Assembly (NCBI GenBank): GCA_032718475.1
Contig: JAUCBJ010008659.1
Coordinates: 22,290 to 86,289, forward strand
Reading direction: 5' to 3'
DNA from: Nemertoderma westbladi
Taxonomy: Eukaryota > Xenacoelomorpha > Nemertodermatida > Nemertodermatidae
Length of the DNA: 64,000 bases
The notes below the pieces were generated by a model. It worked only from the letters and a program-made list of their open reading frames with translations. It had not been told where the DNA came from and did not search any database. Position numbers and translations under genes: made by a program. Every line of letters starts with the position of its first letter. The first letter of the stretch is position 1. Below are positions 32,410 through 43,055 of this stretch, one piece after another.

Positions 32410-34460
32410 TTCCAAGTCCAATGCTCTACCAACTTTGCCACATCGCTGTTAGAGATTCCAAGTCCAACGCTATACCAACTTTGCCACTGCGCCATTAGAG
32501 ATTCCAAGTCAAACGCTCTACCAACTTTGCCACATCGCTGTTAGAGATTCCAAGTTCAAACACTCTACAAACTTTGCCACAGCGCCATTAGAGATTCCAA
32601 GTCCAGCGCTCTAGCAACTTTGCCACATCGCTGCTAGAGATTCCAAGTCCAACGCTCTACCAACTTTGCCACAGCGCCATTAGAGAGTCCAAGTCCAGCG
32701 CTCTACCAACTTTGCCACATTGCTGTTAGAGATTCCAAGTCCAACCCCCCATAAACTTTGCCACTGCGCCGCTAGAGATTCCAAGTCCAACGCTCTACCA
32801 ACTTTGCCACATCGCTGTTAGAGATTCCAAGTTCCAACACTCTACAAACTTTGCCACAGCGCCATTAGAGATTCCAAGTCCAGCGCTGTACCAACTTTGC
32901 CACATCGCTGTTAGAGATTCCAAGTCCAACGCTCTACCAACTTTGCCACAGCGCCATTAGAGATTCCAAGTCCAGCGCTCTACCAACTTTGCCACATCGC
33001 TGTTAGAGATTCCAAGTCCAACACTCTACAAACTTTGCCACAGCGCCATTAGAGATTCCAAGTCCAGCGCTCTACCAACTTTGCCACATCGCTGTTAGAG
33101 ATTCCAAGTCCAACACACTACAAACTTTGCCACTGCGCCGCTAGAGATTCCAAGTCCAGCGCTCTACAAACTTTGCCACTGCGCCGCTAGACATTCCAAG
33201 TCCAATTCTCTACCAACTTTGCCACTGCACCTCCAGAGATTCCAAGTCCAGCGCTCTACCAACTTTGCCACATCGCTGTTAGAGATTCCAAGTCCAACGC
33301 TCTACCAACTTTACCACAGCGCCGTTAGAGATTCCAAGTCCAGCGCTCTACAAACTTTGCCACTGCGCCGCTAGAGATTCCAAGTCCAACTCTCTACCAA
33401 CTTTGCCACTGCACCTCCAGAGATTCCAAGTCCAGCGCTCTACTAACATTGCCACATCGCTGTTAGAGATTCCAAGTCCAATGCTCTACAAACTTTGCCA
33501 CTGCGCCGCTAGAGATTCCAAGTCCAGCGCTCTACAAACTTTGCCACTGTGCCGCTAGAGATTCCAAATCCAACTCTCTACCAACTTTGCCACTGCACCT
33601 CCAGAGATTCCAAGTCCAGCGCTCTACCAACTTTGCCACATCGCTGTTAGAGATTCCAAGTCCAACGCTCTACCAACTTTGCCACAGCGCCGTTAGAGAT
33701 TCCAAGTCCAACGCTCTACCAACTTTGCCACTGCACCTCCAGAGATTCCAAGTCCAGCGCTCTACTAACATTGCCACATCGCTGTTAGAGATTCCAAGTC
33801 CAATGCTCTACAAACTTTGCCACTGCGCCGCTAGAGATTCCAAGTCCAGCGCTCTACAAACTTTGCCACTGCGCCGCTAGAGATTCCAAGTCCAACTCTC
33901 TACCAACTTTGCCACTGCACCTCCAGAGATTCCAAGTCCAGCGCTCTACCAACTTTGCCACATCGCTGTTAGAGATTCCAAGTCCAACGCTCTACCAACT
34001 TTGCCACAGCGCCGTTAGAGATTCCAAGTCCAACGCTCTACCAACTTTGCCACTGCGCCATTAGAGATTACAAGTCCAACACTCTACCAACTTTGCCCAC
34101 AGCGCCGTTAGAGATTCCAAGTCCAACGCTCTACCAACTTTGCCCACAGCGCCGTTAGAGATTCCAAGTCCAACGCTCTACCAACTTTGCCACAGCACCA
34201 TTAGAGATTCCAAGGCCAACGCCTCTACCAACTTTGCCACAGCGCCATTAGAGATTCCAAGTCCAACACTCTACCAACTTTGCCACAGCGCCATTAGAGA
34301 TTCCAAGTCCAACGCTCTACCAACTTTGCCACAGCGCCGCTAGAGATTCCAAGTCCAATGCTCTACCAACTTTCCCACAGCGCCGCTAGAGATTCCAAGT
34401 CCAACGCTGTACCAACTTTGCCACAGCGCCGCTAGAGATTCCAAGTCCAACGCTCTACTA
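32410..34460 (-). repeat. 46-bp tandem array of tRNA-half-like monomers (about 44 copies)
   Basis: The monomer on the minus strand contains TGGCAAAGTTGGTAGAGC followed by GTTGGACTTGGAATCTCTA. TGGCAAAGTTGG fits the Pol III A-box (TRGCNNAGTNGG) and the rest resembles a D-arm plus anticodon arm; no B-box is present in the monomers. The period is 46 bp over about 2.05 kb. Variants differ at the junction (acatcgctgtta, acagcgccatta, actgcgccgcta, actgcacctcca). The last type recurs at 33228, 33412, 33596, 33734 and 33918, that is, at 184, 184, 138 and 184 bp, or 4, 4, 3 and 4 monomers. The array is therefore a higher-order repeat. Confidence 0.93.
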
Positions 34461-34614
34461 AATAAAATATCATTAAAAATACCGGTAGTTAAAAATTTCG
34501 ACTTGGCTTTCTTCAGACATATTACTAACATTTTAATTCTGAAAGTCTTGAAACATCTATTTAATATTAATTAACTATCCACAAACGGCATGCCAATCAT
34601 TTAGCGGCGCAGTG

Positions 34615-34790
34615 GAATCTCTAATGGCGCTGTGGCAAAGTTGGTAGAGTGTTGGACTTGGAATCTCTAACGGCGCAGTGGCAAAGTTGGTAGAGCGTTG
34701 GACTTGGAATCTCTAACGGCGCTGTGGTAAAGTTGGTAGAGCATTGGACTTGGAATTTTTAGGTACCGAGTTAAATCCCACTTTCCAGAT
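34615..34790 (+). repeat. Three oppositely oriented monomers ending in a tRNA-like SINE head
   Basis: About 155 bp beyond the main array, three 46-bp units occur in the opposite orientation (plus strand: TGGCAAAGTTGGTAGAG...GGACTTGGAATC). The last one continues into 'ggtaccgagttaaatcccac' (34762-34781), a degraded B-box-like segment at tRNA-like distance from the A-box. This is the only unit with both halves, and it suggests the array grew from a tRNA-derived SINE head. Confidence 0.75.
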
Positions 34791-34969
34791 AATTTTTGGT
34801 AGTAAGCCATTCAAGGAGGAGATAGTTGATGCGTTAGTAGACGCGGACCTTTGCGCGATTATGTGCCTATTTTAATTAAAATACATACACTGGTTTGATT
34901 TTACAGAATATACATATCAAGCATAGTTTATTAGTACAAACCCCCGACAACTAGCACACAGTCAGTTTT

Positions 34970-37045
34970 ATAGTAATACTACTATTACTAGTATCGGGAT
35001 GCTGCATTGCAGCTGCATTTTTAAGAATGCTGTGCCGGCTTGTCAACAAAATTGCGCCGCCACAACTCCCTATCACCCATGACATTTGCATCTTTCCGAA
35101 TCTTCAAGACCAGTGTCCTTTAAGATGCGTCTCAAGAAAGTCATGGGCTGTCCACCATGCGTATTCACTCCATGGGGCTGCCAAAGTACAAGATTATGCA
35201 CTGGCTGGTCCTCACGGCGAAAGCAATGTCCTACAAAGTGGAGGCGATTTTGTTCTAGTGTCAAGCTTGGGGGAACCAATGAGACACCTCCAATGTTATA
35301 TAGTGTCTGGTTGGAGATGTTTGCATTGTACTTGACACAATGAACCCGGCGTAGCATTCTTGTGAATGTGCCATCCAGAGATTTGGTATCCTCAGCAGTT
35401 AGAGCCCAGCATGGACTCCCATAGAGGAGTACTGGAACTACTGCTGCTCTAAATAATCGGACCTTAAGTTTCCGATTAATTCTCGGTGACTTCCAAATCC
35501 TGGAAAGCCTATTCAAGGCTGCCCATGCCTTTCCCTTACGTATTCGAAGGTCCTCACCTGACTTCCGGATCCATGATCCCAGGTAACAGAAGTCGTCCAC
35601 ATGCTCAAGCATACCATCCTTTGAGCTTATGCTCATCCGATCAGAGACTTGCTGAGAACTTTCAAAGTTAACTGTCAAAATTTTGGTCTTTTTGGAGTTA
35701 ATAAAAAGACCAACACTAGAAGCAGCATGAGCTGAGGAGCCGTTGGGCTCCCTCTAGTGATTCTGAGAGTACTCCTAAGTCATCAGCAAAGTCTAGATCA
35801 GTTAGGTACTTGGCAGGATTTCCTCGACTACTGGAGCCAGTAGGTCGAGTTATCATCACCCCATCATCATTATGATGATCTAAGGACATGCGTAGAACAT
35901 AGTCAACCACAATTATGAACAAGAATGGTGCAAGTGTGTCTCCCTGGAGGACGCCCCATAACACTTCAAATGGTTCTGTGTCACCATCAACAGTAGACAC
36001 AAATGTTGTCGAACCATCGTATACTGATCTGATTGCTGCAATAATTTCATCAGGAATCCCATATAATGAAAGTATGCTGAACATACGTGAGCGGGAGACT
36101 GAATCAAAGGCCTTGAAGAAGTCAACAAAGATAACAGCCAGATGCCTGTCTTTCTCTTTGATAACTCTTCAATTATCCTTCTAAGTGCCAAAATGGGTTC
36201 CATGGTCCCACGACCTTTACGGAACCCATTCTGATTTCCACGGAGCAGTCTCTCAATGGGATCCCTGATGCGATTTAATAGAATTCTAATATATAGCTTT
36301 GCAGCAATCGAGATCAATGCGATTCCCCGAAAAGAACCATAGAGTGTTAGGTTGCCCTTCTTGGGAACTTGCACCAACTTATTTGTTTTCATTTCTTGTG
36401 GGACTCTTGTTGTTCGGTACATGTCTACTATGATGGGATAGATGAGCTTTAAACACTCAGGTATTTTAAAGACCTCAGGGGGAACACCATCTACTCCACT
36501 GGCACGATTGGTCTTAATGCTCTTTGTAGCAGCCTTCACTTCTGCAAAGGAGATATCGCCAATGAGAATATCTGGGAGTACAGACTCAGACACTTTTACT
36601 TCTATAAAGTTATCAGGCAATACCCTGTCATTATTGAGGAGCTTTTCAAAGTGGGCCTTCCAACCATTGAGGCGATCGGCTGGTGATTCAGCCTTAACCT
36701 TGGTGGTTGGTTGGGTTTTCCGCCCAGTAAGCAAGTTGATCGATTTCCATGCCTGGGATGATTGCCTGCTGTCGTCGGCATCATTGATGGCATCAACCTG
36801 TTGGTTTATTAGCTCCTGTAGATTAACAGAGTACTGCCTGTTCAGGGACCTAGAGGCAGCCTTAACTGCATTCTTGGCCGCTGTAGTCTGTTTGAGTCGG
36901 GACTCTTTCTGCGCCTTATAGAGGTCATTTCGGCACTTCTGGATTTTGTTGTCAGTCCAGGGGGCCCTTTTCCTGTTTCGAGGGTATACAGGAACTGTAC
37001 TGCTTCTGTGAAGGCAGTATAGCCCTCACAGTTTATAGTAATAAC
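34970..37045 (-). mobile_element. Longest family B LINE copy (RT and C-terminal region), broken
   Basis: Read on the minus strand from about 37045, a basic region before RT comes first ('INQQVDAINDADDSRQ..'-type sequence), then 'KTQPTTKVKAESPADRLN' and RT blocks 'SIKTNRASGVDGVPPEVFK', 'GNQNGFRKGRGTMEPILAL', 'LWGVLQGDTLAPFLFIIVVD' and the catalytic 'LDFADDLGVLSES'. The C-terminal part follows, with 'LGSWIRKSGEDLR' and 'LLYGSPCWALTAED'. Frames change near 36150 and near 35740 (a short deletion after the FADD region), so it is a pseudogene. No endonuclease domain is visible, so it is still 5'-truncated. The 3' end is at a degenerate (TAC)n/(TAG)n tract at 34975-34995. It lies in eag intron 3, in the same orientation as the gene. 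Confidence 0.9.
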
Positions 37046-38029
37046 GTTACAACAAATATAGTATAACAATATTGATCAACGAATTTTATCATTTTCTGTT
37101 ATAAGGATAGAATCTTAGCCTTCTTGATATGTTCTTATCTCACCCTCATGTTCTTATAGACTGTGTTCTTATAAAATAAAAAGAATGTGTACTGCTCAGT
37201 GATAGAGTGCTGTTACAGTGAGAGTGAAAAATAAAAGGGGAAAAACTAAAGACAAAATAACCAAGAATATAAATAAGAAAGAAATTAAAGCCCGACTTAA
37301 GTTTGTTATAAATTAGACACAATATTATACCTGTTCTAACACCTATAACAACACTGGTATATTTACTTGACTACAACAATTCAATTTGCATGCGTAACAT
37401 TTCGAATTAAGAAAAATAAAATATATGCTAAGGTCTTCTAGATCACACTATGATAAAATTAATGTATTCTGGAAATTCAGACAAAGCGAAACCAGATACC
37501 AGATGAAAGGCTAGATAATTAAAATGGCAATGGGTTGTTTGGGAGTTGGAAATGACTATCCACTATGTACTATATATAGTACTATAAGGAAATAATATTC
37601 TATGGTCTATTGGAAAGATGATAGGATTGCAGTATATTCCATTGAACTGATTGGGTACTTACAAGCCAATCGTCTGTCCTGTCCACTAAAGCAAGACGTG
37701 CGATCAAAGAATTTCCACGTTCCCTTGCCATTGAAGATATAGACATTTTTCTCGTACTTGTGACACACTGGACAATGGACATGGACAATGCAAAATGTAA
37801 TCAAAAATGCTCAGAAGGTAATATGCAAAAATGTTTCTTTTTTTGAGATTTAAAAAGAGTTTTTAATATGCTCCAATTCATTTTTCTCATCTTTAGTTGG
37901 ACCAGAGCAAATAATGTCCAAAAAAAATAACAACATATATTATTATATGTAACAATATACAATATATTATTATGTAATTTCAACATGGAATTGATGATCG
38001 GCTTGCACTAATGTGGAGTCCTGTAGGAC
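37046..38029. other. Part of eag intron 3 with no feature recognised
   Basis: AT-rich sequence. The open frames at 37600-37986 on the minus strand show no EAG similarity and no exon-like boundaries matching the phase between exons 3 and 4. Confidence 0.45.
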
Positions 38030-38888
38030 CCAGGAACATAGCGCCCCCAGATCTTACGGTCAGCCATACACAGTGCCGGCGGACCCCGTAACATAGCGCC
38101 CCCAGATCTCGTGGTCAGCCATACAAAGTGCCGGCGAACCCCAACATAGCGCCCCAGATCCCCTGGTCAGCCATACACAGTGCCGGTGAACCCCAACATA
38201 GCGCCCCAGATCCCCTGGTCAACCATACACAGTGCCAGTGGACCACCCAGCAAATAGCGCCCCAGATCTCGTTGTCAACCATACACAGTGCCGGCGGACC
38301 CCAACATAGCGCCCCAGATCCCCTGGTCAGCCATACACAGTGCCAGTGGACCCAGCAACATAGCGCCCCCAGATCTCGTGGTCAACCCTACACAGTGCCG
38401 GTGGACCCAGTAACACAGCGCCCACAGATCTCACGGTCAGCCATACATGGTGCTGGTGGACCCAGCAACATAGCGCCCCAGATCTCGTTGTCAACCATAC
38501 ACAGTGCCGGCGGACCCCAACATAGCGCCCCAAATCCCCTGGTCAGCCATACACAGTGCCGGCGGACCCCAACATAGCGCCCCAGATCCCCTGGTCAGCC
38601 ATACACAGTGCCAGTGGATCCAGCAACATAGCGCCCCCAGATCTCGTGGTCAGCCATACACAGTGCCGGTGGACCCAGTAACACAGCGCCCACAGATCTC
38701 ACGGTCAGCCATACATGGTGCTGGTGGACTCAGCAACATAGCGCCCCCAGATCTCGTGGTCAGCCATACACAGTGCCGGCGGACCCCAACATAGCGCCCC
38801 AGATCCCCTGGTCAGCCATACACAGTGCCAGTGGACCCAGCAACATAGCGTCCCCAGATCTCACGGTCAGCCATACACAGTGCCAGTG
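38030..38888. repeat. 53-55-bp satellite, left block
   Basis: The unit is of the type gtgccggtggacccagcaac-atagcgcccccagatctcgtgg-tcagccatacaca. There are two main variants (agatcccctgg and agatctcgtgg/agatctcacgg), in places alternating in runs of several units, for example between about 38280-38520 and 38520-38770, where a block of about five units is repeated. It is interrupted at 38888 by a LINE and continues at 40248. Confidence 0.93.
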
Positions 38889-40247
38889 TCGATTGCTGCA
38901 AAGCTATACAATAGGATTCTATTAAATCGCATCAGGGATCCCATTGAGAGACTGCTCCGTGGAAATCAGAATGGGTTCCGTAAAGGTCGTGGGACCATGG
39001 AGCCCATTTTGGCACTTAGAAGGATAATTGAAGAATTATCAAAAAAGAAAGACAGGCATCTGGCTGTTATCTTTGTTGACTTCTTCAAGGCCTTTGATTC
39101 AGTCTCTCGCTCACGTATGTTCAGCATACTTTCATTATATGGGATTCCTGATGAAATTATTGCAGCAATCAGATCAGTATACGATGGTTCGACAACATTT
39201 GTGTCTACTGTTGACGGTGACACAGAACCATTTGAAGTGTTATGGGGCGTCCTCCAAGGAGACACACTTGCACCATTCTTGTTCATTATTGTGGTTGACT
39301 ATGTTCTACGCATGTCCTTAGATCATCATAATGATGATGGGGTGATGATAACTCCACCTACTGGCTCCAGAAGTCGAGGAAATCCTGCCAAGTACCTAAC
39401 TGATCTAGACTTTGCTGATGACTTAGGAGTACACTCAGAATCATTAGAGGGAGCCCAACGGCTCCTCAGCTCATTAGAACATGCTGCTTCTAGTGTTGGT
39501 CTTTTTATTAACTCCAGAAAGACCAAAATCCTGACAGTTAACTTTGAAAGTCCTCAGCAAGTCTCTGATCGGATGAGCATAAGCTCAAAGGATGGTATGC
39601 TTGAGCATGTGGACGACTTCTGTTACCTGGGATCATGGATCCGGAAGTCAGGTGAGGACCTTCGAATACGTAAGGGAAAGGCATGGGCAGCCTTGAATAG
39701 GCTTTCCAGGATTTGGAAGTCACCGAGAATTAATCGGAAACTTAAGGTCCGATTATTTAGAGCAGCAGTAGTTCCAGTACTCCTCTATGGGAGTCCATGC
39801 TGGGCTCTAACTGCTGAGGACACCAAATCTCTGGATGGCACATTCACAAGAATGCTACGCCGGGTTCATTGTGTCAAGTACAATGCACACATCTCCAACC
39901 AGACACTATATAACATTGGAGGTGTCTCATTGGTTCCCCCAAGCTTGACACTAGAACAAAATCGCCTCCGCTTTGCAGGACATTGCTTTCGCCGTGAGGA
40001 CCAGCCAGTGCATAATCTTGTACTTTGGCAGCCTCATGGAGTGAATAAGCATGGTGGACAGCCCATGACTTTCTTGAGACGCATCTTAAAGGACACTGGT
40101 CTTAAAGATGCGGATGATCTAGCAAATGTCATGGGTGATAGGGAGTTGTGGCGGTGCAATTTTGTTGACAAGCCGGCACAGCATTCTTAAAAATGCAGCT
40201 GCAATGCAGCATGCCGATCCTAGTAGTAGTAGTAGTAGTAGTAGTAG
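38889..40247 (+). mobile_element. Young family B LINE inserted in the satellite
   Basis: This 5'-truncated copy is open from its first base to the stop at 40188-40190 (about 434 codons). It keeps 'QNGFRKGRGTMEPILALRRI', 'AVIFVDFFKAFDSVSRSRMF', 'LWGVLQGDTLAPFLFIIVVD', the catalytic 'LDFADDLGVHSES', the thumb 'CYLGSWIRKSGEDLRIRKG', and the C-terminal 'GHCFRREDQPVHNLVLWQ' region. It ends in (TAG)n. The flanks are TGCCAGTG (38881-38888) and TGCCGGTG (40248-40255), either a target duplication with one change or simply satellite periodicity. It lacks its N-terminus and any endonuclease. The frame would read out of satellite sequence, so it is not a functional gene. Assignment to the RTE group is by motif style. 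Confidence 0.93.
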
Positions 40248-40868
40248 TGCCGGTGGACCCAGCAACATAGCGCCCCAGATCTCGTGGTCAACCATACACA
40301 GTGCCGGCGGACCCCAACATAGCGCCCCAGATCCCCTGGTCAGCCATACACAGTGCCAGTGGACCCAGCAAAATAGCGTCCCAAGATCTCACGGTCAGCC
40401 ATACACAGTACCGGCGGACCCAGTAACATAAGCACCCCCAGATCTCGTGGTCAGCCATACACAGTGTCGGTGGACCCAGCAACATAGCGCCCCCAGATCT
40501 CGTGGTCAGCCATACACAGTGCCGGTGGACCCAGCAACATAGCGCCCCCAGATCTCACGGTCAGCCATACACAGTGCCGGTGGACCCAGCAACATAAGCA
40601 CCCCCAGATCTCGTGGTCAGCCATACACAGTGCCGGTGGACCCAGCAACATAGCGCCCCCAGATCTCACGGTCAGCCATACACAGTGCCGGTGGACCCAG
40701 CAACATAGCGCCCCCAGATCTCACGGTCAGCATACACAGTGCCGGTGGACCCGCAACATAGTGCCCCCAGATCTCACGGTCAGCCATACACAGTGCCGGT
40801 GGACCCAGCAACATAGCGCCCCCAGATCTCACGGTCAGCCATACACAGTGCCGGTGGACCCAGCAACA
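40248..40868. repeat. 53-55-bp satellite, right block
   Basis: This is the continuation of the array at 38030-38888 after the LINE insertion. The right block is dominated by the agatctcacgg/agatctcgtgg variants and lacks most agatcccctgg units apart from its first ones. Confidence 0.93.
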
Positions 40869-41040
40869 TAAAGCTAATAAGCTAGATAACAGTTTCAGTT
40901 TCCATTGTCTCTGACAGTAGAGCAAGGTCATCAGCAAAGTCGAGATCGGTTAGATGTTCTGCTGGCGACACACGACCTTCACGACCTGAAGGTAGAGATA
41001 TTTCCATCCCATCAGCACTATGAATATCGCGAGATGTTAA
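40869..41040 (-). pseudogene. Fragment of a third RTE-like reverse transcriptase
   Basis: On the minus strand this short piece reads 'ISLPSGREGRVSPAEHLTDL' immediately followed by 'DFADDLALLSETMETE', the catalytic box region of an RTE-like RT. It is distinct from family A (DFADDITLLSNT) and family B (DFADDLGVLSES). It abuts the satellite and has no recognisable ends. Confidence 0.75.
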
Positions 41041-41228
41041 GTTACATTGTTACGTTGTAAATACACAACAAATAGGCCTATCATCATTTCATTGCTATTT
41101 CGATGTAATTGTGAGCAAATTAAAATCCGAAAAATTTTGATGACTTGTATTGTATTGCCTTTACTCACAAAATCTTAAGATAAGATAACTTCACCGTATT
41201 TACAGGTGGTTGGCCCTGGTTACCGTTA

Positions 41229-41522
41229 ATCATTATTATCACGGGAATTCCTGAAGACCAGTTGTGGTAACAAAAAAATAATATAAATAAGCGAATATTG
41301 TGGCCACAGGCCTTTATTCAACGCTAAATTGATAATAATGCAACGTCAGGTACCTGTACAACTAGCAGACAGAGCTTCAAAGTGTCTGCTAGTTTGTACC
41401 GGTACCTGTCGTTGCATTTTTACCAATGTAGCGTTGAATAAAGGCCTGTGGCCACAATATTCGCTTATTTATATTATTTTTTGGTTACCATAAGTGGTCT
41501 TCAGCAATTCCCGTGATAATTA
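41229..41522. mobile_element. Foldback MITE in eag intron 3
   Basis: Its two arms of about 140 bp (41229-41375 and 41385-41522) are inverse copies: attatcacgggaattcctga pairs with the terminal tcagcaattcccgtgataat, and 'aataagcgaatattgtggcc' through 'ggcctttattcaacgct' is repeated inverted. There is no ORF. CTGAAGACCA lies near both outer ends. Confidence 0.9.
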
Positions 41523-41864
41523 TTTACAGGTGCATAAAGCACCTGACAGCGGAAGTTTTCATATGGTTATTTCTTGAAAAAAAATTATATATAATAAACA
41601 TATTGCAGAAACCAAATTAATATATTTCGACAACCGAATTAAAATATAAGAAGTGATGATGAAAATATAATTAGAATAGAGCCGGATATTTAGATTAACT
41701 ACATAACCAAACCAATAAGGCAAGAAGATGAGTGTATCATTTATATTCTGTACAAATTTTGTTGTTCTGTACTTTTTACTGATTACATGTAATATCTAAT
41801 AATTATACTGTGAATTATTGTGATAATTAAATGCCATAATTATTAATAATAACTGTAAACCTAC

Positions 41865-42124
41865 TTTAGACAATGGATTTGCTTTCACACCACCAGATTC
41901 CATGAGTTCAACACTGTTGTTGCTATCCACTGAAGTACCACTCTGATTCTGTTGTCTTGTACGAGCTACTGAGCGCGCCAGTTTGGCGAATCTACTGAGT
42001 TTAACATCGTCCTCAAGGGGTATTTTGTATGAAGTGATATCTTTGAATGTCACAAGGAAAAGCTGCACTTCATTCTGGTCGTTTTTTATTGGGGAGAGAT
42101 TCATAAGAAACCATATTGGGGTCC
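41865..42124 (-). CDS. eag: EAG-type K+ channel, coding exon 3 (end of PAS and linker)
   Basis: The exon is 260 bp. The acceptor ...tttttttag|GG completes an Arg codon split with exon 2 and the donor is AAA|gtaggt (phase 0). It encodes '(R)TPIWFLMNLSPIKNDQNE' and 'VQLFLVTFKDITSYKIPLED', the last strands of the EAG PAS domain, then the linker 'LSRFAKLARSVARTRQQ' and a Ser/Asn-rich stretch ending 'GVKANPLSK'. EAG channels have 'FARLARS'-type sequence at the same place. Phase 0 at the end fits exon 4 directly, although a small extra exon in the roughly 11-kb intron cannot be excluded. Confidence 0.94.
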
Positions 42125-42509
42125 CTAAAAAAAAGTAATTAAATGAAATTGTACATTATTATAATCTTAATCGTAAATCACAATATTTAATTACACCAAT
42201 AGATAGATGTTGTTCATTTGTAATTTTGTTGCTTTTTTTTAATATGGGTTGGGTGTAGGATATACGTTTTATCTAAAACGTATAAAAAGAAAGAAAGAAA
42301 AGAATAGTAGTAAGCAGCTTTAGTTTGCTTCTTCCTTTCTTTTTTCTTCACAGAATCTTTACAACTAAAGTATTTTTAGTTACCAATAAGCATAATTAAT
42401 TTACTAAGTAATGGGGGTAATGAATCAGTTAACTTTATTTAATGGAACTATTATGTATTGTTGTATATCTAATCAAAGCCAATTAAAGCATTGTTAAACA
42501 GCTTTGTCT

Positions 42510-42665
42510 AGAGCAGACATTCCTGGGCTTCCCATTGGTGAGCCCTGATTTGATCCCTAGATGGGGCAGCACTGTTTGGGCCCAGTGCTTTAAATGCTGC
42601 AGCCTAGCCCAACCCCGGCTTCCATCCTTCAGTGGTCGATAAATAGGAACCAGTGCAACTTGGGA
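42510..42665 (+). mobile_element. SINE-like repeat sharing a body motif with 28109-28328
   Basis: It contains 'gatttgatccctagatgggg' (B-box-like) and, at 42620-42655, 'ccatccttcagtggtcgata' then 'aataggaaccagtgcaactt'. The latter corresponds to the body phrase of the SINE at 28109-28328 (CATCCACTGGGGTCGATAAAATG...ACCAGT). The A-box half is not convincing. It lies in eag intron 2, followed immediately by a minisatellite. Confidence 0.55.
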
Positions 42666-43055
42666 AACAGAACTTGGAAGGGTTTACTCTGGAAGATCAC
42701 CCATGGTGGTGAACATGCATTCCTTTAGGAAACACAGTGGAAGGGTTTACTGTGGAAGATCACCCATGGTGGTGAACAGGCATTCCTTTAGGAAACAGAA
42801 TGGAAGGGTTTAACGTTTACTGTGGAAGATCACCCATGGTGGTGAACAGGCATTGCTTTAGGAAACAGAGTGGAAGGGTTTACTGTGGAAGATCACCCAT
42901 GGTGGTGAACAGGCATTCCTTTAGGAAACAGAATGGAAGGGTTTACGTTTACTGTGGAAGATCACCCATGGTGGTGAACTGGCACATTCCATTAGCAAAC
43001 AGAATGAAAGGGTTTACTGAGGAAGATCTCACCCATGGTGGTGAACAGACATTCC
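42666..43055. repeat. 62-bp minisatellite, about six copies
   Basis: The unit is tggaagggtttactgtggaa followed by gatcacccatggtggtgaac and aggcattcctttaggaaaca. One unit carries a duplicated 'gtttaacgtttac' and another 'gtttacgtttac'. It is open in one frame over 42800-43183 only because of its periodicity. Confidence 0.93.

Noticed and set aside
33587-34343. Open frames through the 46-bp array
   Set aside because: Periodic translation of a tandem repeat; no protein-like composition.
32410-34460. CRISPR array
   Set aside because: Tandem units are contiguous without unique spacers and the genome is eukaryotic.
32410-34790. Real tRNA gene cluster
   Set aside because: The monomers have only the 5' half of a tRNA-like sequence, with no T-arm or acceptor pairing; called a tRNA-half-derived satellite instead.
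37600-37986. Minus-strand frames as a possible extra eag exon between exons 3 and 4
   Set aside because: No similarity to the EAG linker, and no acceptor/donor pair with phase 0 at both ends was seen.
38128-38794. Long open frames through the 53-55-bp satellite
   Set aside because: They follow from the period and composition of the tandem repeat, occur in both strands and end with it; not genes.
38880-40190. Family B frame as an intact gene
   Set aside because: The frame runs in from satellite sequence with no proper ATG, and the N-terminal part of the RT and the endonuclease are missing; it is a 5'-truncated insertion.
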